Shown here: in pieces, positions 60,490 through 64,000 of the stretch
Numbering within the stretch: position 1 is the first letter of the stretch
Layout of the letters: each line of letters begins with the position of its first letter
Made by a program: the position numbers and the translations under genes
Assembly: GCA_028023455.1 (NCBI GenBank)
Contig: JAQFVV010012495.1
Span: 3,552,516-3,616,515, forward strand
Source: Epiperipatus broadwayi
Lineage: Eukaryota; Onychophora; Udeonychophora; Euonychophora; Peripatidae
Length of the DNA: 64,000 nucleotides
Direction of reading: 5' to 3'
Notes under the pieces: generated by a model
The model's database searches: none
Seen by the model: the letters and a program-made list of their open reading frames with translations, nothing else
Told to the model about the DNA's origin: nothing

Positions 60490-60591
60490 CTTCATAATCA
60501 TCATCATCATCATCATATTCTTCTGCAATAGAATATTCTACTAAACTACCATTAGGATTTATCAGCAATGGCCCTGGTTGCAAATCCACAT
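60490..60591 (-). CDS. Internal exon: acidic Tyr/Asp-rich linker before the SH3 domain
   Basis: The acceptor GCAATTATTTCAG ends at 60592. The donor is GAAG|GTAAAA. The exon is 102 nt with phase 1 on both sides: two bases, then 33 codons VDLQPGPLLINPNGSLVEYS and IAEEY, then six Asp, YE, and a final G that completes GAT with the 44-kb exon. The open frame extends upstream of this acceptor to another possible acceptor near 60675, so the exon could be longer (adding LEKLYVSSDLKFDAIIS). VEYS and EEYDD look like tyrosine-kinase-type sites (inference). Earlier exons must lie beyond the window or are too short for me to see. Confidence 0.65.
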
Positions 60592-60599
60592 CTGAAATA

Positions 60600-61940
60600 A
60601 TTGCATCAAATTTTAAATCAGAACTTACGTATAACTTTTCCAAAAATCTTATTAGTAACCCAATGAAAATTACTCTAAGAGATTATGACAATGAAGGAAG
60701 TTTGGTGCAAAAAGTCAAGACATAACAGTAGGAAAGTCAAATGCTATTACATAGCTTGCTTTTTTTTTAATTATTGAAATAATATTTTTGCATGTAAATT
60801 TTAAATATTTAAAATAGTTATGGTGCTTGATATAAATATCTGTCCTCTCATAAAAAAAAAAAAAATGATGTAATAGCGCACAAAATAGCAAGCAAGGTAA
60901 GCAAAAGATCACCATTACCAGCTAGTTACACATTGACTACAAAAAATATAACTGCAAAAAGAAGTTAATTCATTAAGCCATTATGTATGCTAAACTTCAT
61001 GTTAAACAGCACTGACATAGAGACTTCAATATGTCTCACTATATTATCTATCTATAAACTTATTGCCAATTCTATTCATGGGAGGATATGTTTAAGAGAT
61101 TTATCATTACGAGTGATCATCGATACTTCCTGGGAATATCTACAAAAAATTACTCAGTGTTGGAATTTTTCATCCATTGTGTAATTAAAAGATCTTATTG
61201 GCTGATACCTGAAAACATCCCTGGAATTAAGAAGTCATATGTAATCCAAAATACTATATATGTTAGAAATCAGACTGGATCATACATCACAATAATCTCA
61301 GGCAAGCCACAGATTGCTATGATATGATTTTGCACCATCGAATTTCATACAACTGACTACTTTTAAAATTGAAAGATAATTTTTTGTCATATTGTTCTTT
61401 GAGTCTAGGTGAGATTTATTTCATTTGTATTACTCTTCATGGATAAAACACTTTCTACATCAAGCAGCGCATCCTGTTTTTTTTAAAGTAAATATAAAAT
61501 ACTTTCTTTTACTTGGCTATAAAATAACAGTGTATCAATACTTCAAATAAAATGAGGATAATTTTAATAATGGTATAAGTAAGATTGTAATAACAACAAC
61601 ACATACATTATTAAATGTAATCAAACGTCTTAATTTATTAACTAGTTAACCCATTCAATGGCTACTATATTTAGTAAGTAAATTTTAATAATTTGCACAA
61701 TATATCCAAATATGTTGCTCTTTTATTTAAAAAATATATCAAATCAATTAATTATTCAAAACATAAATAAGACCATTTTACTTCTGAAATCATTCCCATT
61801 TTTTAAATCTAAAAACATTAATCATTTAGAAATGTAAAAAATTGTTAGTAATGTTCCAAAGGCAGTTTGACGCTAAATAGGCAACTAAATAATATATATA
61901 TAAAATTTGTTTTTTTAATTTATTCATTATATAATGTTCA
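60600..61940. other. AT-rich stretch upstream of the first visible exon
   Basis: Overlapping open frames at 60987-61327 have no recognisable motif, and no further minus-strand exon could be defended. Confidence 0.4.
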
Positions 61941-61946
61941 GCATGA

Positions 61947-62045
61947 TATGGTGTAGTGGATAGAGTGGCAGAGATTACTGGATTGTGATTCATCTCTATT
62001 ATTCCCTGTGTTTAAATTTCTTATGAATTTCAGAGCACTAAATTA
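61947..62045 (+). repeat. tRNA-derived SINE head
   Basis: ATGGTGTAGTGGATAGAGTG matches a Pol III box A and D-arm. After GGATTGTGATTCATC at the anticodon position, a decayed box B (GTGTTTAAATTTC) follows at tRNA spacing. The family differs from the 3.6/30.0-kb SINEs. Confidence 0.55.
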
Positions 62046-62049
62046 TTCG

Positions 62050-64000
62050 ATTATATATATATGATATCAAATTTGGGGTGGCAAAACTTGGCATTAGGCT
62101 TTTCAAAAATTTTCATATTGACCGAGATTTTCTAATTTCACATTAAAAACATTTATGTTATTTCAAAAAAGTATTCATACCATTTTCAAACATCTTTAAA
62201 TTAAAGCTACAATAATCCATAAATTTAATTCCTCTGCATATTAATATATTATTTCAAATTTCTTTGAATTATTTTTTTCGCATCTTATATATATATAAAA
62301 CTAAGAACCCGAATTTATAATTAAATTAAATTAGCCAAAATTAAATTAGATTGGTTTTTCTGCCAAGGCAAACTTCTCAAGAGCAAACCAATGTAACACT
62401 AAACAAATATATACTATCCCATCTTCCTGTTACTCCAATTCATATTCCAATTATCTTTAATATCAAAAATACTTTTAGGTAAGTTAATAGATTCAGAATT
62501 ATAAATCTTTATTAAAAGTGACCTCTTTAATTTTTCTTTTCAAAGAAAACAATCTTAACTTGCTCAAAGATAATCTTATGGCTTGTAATTCTTTCATGAC
62601 TATATAAAGCAGATCCAAGATATTTTCTCTTTATTCTTGTATTTTTCCTTTACGCTCAAATTATTATAAAAACAATGACATTCCTAAAAAAAAATTAACT
62701 TTTGTATTATTCAATAGATAATTTAGAGTAATACACTTTCTCAGCTCTATTTTCTTATTACTAAACATAATTTTTTCTTAAAATCCTATAAAAAGACAAT
62801 TTTTTTAAAATTATCACTACTATAATTTCTATTAAATTAAATATCCTTAATTACTTTTTCAGAATAGTCTATACTAGTGGAAGTAGAGTTTAGTTTTTAG
62901 TAATTATTTTCACACTTAATATTTATAAATATATTGCACTTGAAAGCATCTTAAATCTATATCAAACTTTTTCAATGAACAATCAATTTAACTAAACTAA
63001 CAAAACAAAAAAATATTTTAATTAATTAATTATCAAATAGGTAATCATTTCTACTAAATAAAATAATAACTTTGAAATTGTTATATTTTCATTTACCATT
63101 GTCAAACTCCATCCACTCAGAACTTTGACGCCATCTATTTCAGATAAATACCCTAATGATTATTACTAATCATTTGCGAAACTAGGGATTATCTCTAGCA
63201 TAGATATAAACTTTAAATCTCAGTTAAAGAATTGTATCTTATTTAATTAATACCTTTAAACTGTCAATACATGAAAAATCATTACAGCTTTCAGAATGCA
63301 TTAAATGACTCAGGCATAGTCTAAGAGCAACTACGTTCAGAAGAGAGCAAAACGTGAAAGTTAAAATATATATACACCTATATTTGTAAATAGAGATGAA
63401 AACTCCATCTAGCAGTAAAATAATTAAACAAATCCACTATACTTATATTTAGAAAACTAAAGAATAGAGCAGATTGTCTAACGTTTATGCTTTTTGATGT
63501 AAGTAATTTTAAATTTGTCAAACATGTTGAAGCTTTGAATAGAATTAATATTGATGCCCAAATGTTGGTCATCTCTGCTCTATTAAATTCATTCACTGAA
63601 GTTATTATTTAATATTCCTCATTTGGTTTATATTTGATTATTACATATGCAGTGGTTGTTAAAAATAAGACACTGTCTTTAACCTCAGCCTAATTACACG
63701 ATTGCATAATTGACTGAGTCATAGTTTCAAATATCGTCAATATTAATTCCGCTTCAAAATTTCAACATATGGCAAACCTAGCTTCATTTAAATCAAAAAC
63801 ATAAAGAATAGTTGGTCCATTGCATCCTTTGGTTTGCTAAATGTAGTGTGGTGGGTTCAATTATTTTATGGCGGATGGAATTTGGTCACCTCTGCTCTAT
63901 TTTCATATACATTTAATTGCTATGTGAAGTTATTGTTTAATAGTATTTATGTGTGTATTTCTTTTTTTAAGAAAAATAATAATTGAAAAGTACAGCCATA
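62050..64000. other. AT-rich right flank
   Basis: A short direct repeat, GGTCAYCTCTGCTCTATT followed by GAAGTTATTRTTTAATA, occurs at about 63567-63615 and 63883-63944, probably two pieces of one interspersed repeat. No exon recognised. Confidence 0.4.

Noticed and set aside
60626-60674. Separate 46-nt exon ending at TTATAC|GTAAGT upstream of the 60.5-kb exon
   Set aside because: The implied intron to the next acceptor would be 37 nt, too short for ordinary metazoan splicing. A longer single exon or chance is more likely.
63378-63596. 72-codon minus-strand frame as an upstream exon of the SH3 gene
   Set aside because: It overlaps a short interspersed repeat also present near 63.9 kb, shows no convincing splice sites in the required phase and has no recognisable domain.
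1-64000. CRISPR array, bacterial operon or prophage-like system
   Set aside because: The sequence has spliceosomal splice sites, SINE/LINE remnants and eukaryotic transposons. The tandem repeats have no regular repeat-spacer structure and there are no bacterial gene clusters.

Overview
The window looks like intronic and intergenic DNA of an invertebrate animal with a large, AT-rich genome. Coding is sparse, introns run to tens of kb, splice signals are spliceosomal, and there are many decayed LINE, tRNA-SINE and DNA-transposon copies. The RTE-like LINEs and Merlin/hAT load fit a mollusc, perhaps a cephalopod, but the host assignment is inference.

The only convincing host gene is on the minus strand. 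Three exons with matching phases (60490-60591, 44147-44262, 16222-16359) encode the C-terminus of an adaptor-like protein: an acidic, tyrosine-rich linker followed by a C-terminal SH3 domain that ends at a TGA. The SH3 domain is split by a 27.8-kb intron, and the intron before that is 16.2 kb. The 5' end of the gene lies beyond the right edge. A TATA-box/first-exon candidate near 56.5-56.76 kb and a cysteine-rich exon candidate at 54.6-54.8 kb both end in the phase needed to splice to the 44.1-kb exon, so a short isoform is possible.

The introns and 3' flank are transposon territory. Four DNA transposons can be delimited to the base by terminal inverted repeats and 8-bp target duplications: Merlin-1 (5820-7259), a hAT element (22464-26568) with a nearly intact transposase broken by one frameshift, Merlin-2 (22937-23973) nested inside that hAT, and Merlin-3 (27283-29954), whose interior is mostly a higher-order tandem repeat. 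A possible pogo/Tigger-like element (40646-41602), two long foldback elements (34.3-34.7 and 35.05-35.32 kb) and a short miRNA-like hairpin (31.37-31.48 kb) are also intronic. Degraded LINE reverse-transcriptase pieces occur at 9.5-9.85, 16.5-17.0, 41.95-43.2, 46.85-47.05 and 59.4-60.15 kb. Several tRNA-like SINE heads and short dispersed repeat families recur.

At 36.4-37.05 kb, on the plus strand, an octamer/CCAAT/TATA promoter-like arrangement precedes a 91-codon orphan ORF. This is the best candidate for something undescribed outside the SH3 gene. The remaining sequence is AT-rich, with microsatellites and no recognisable gene.
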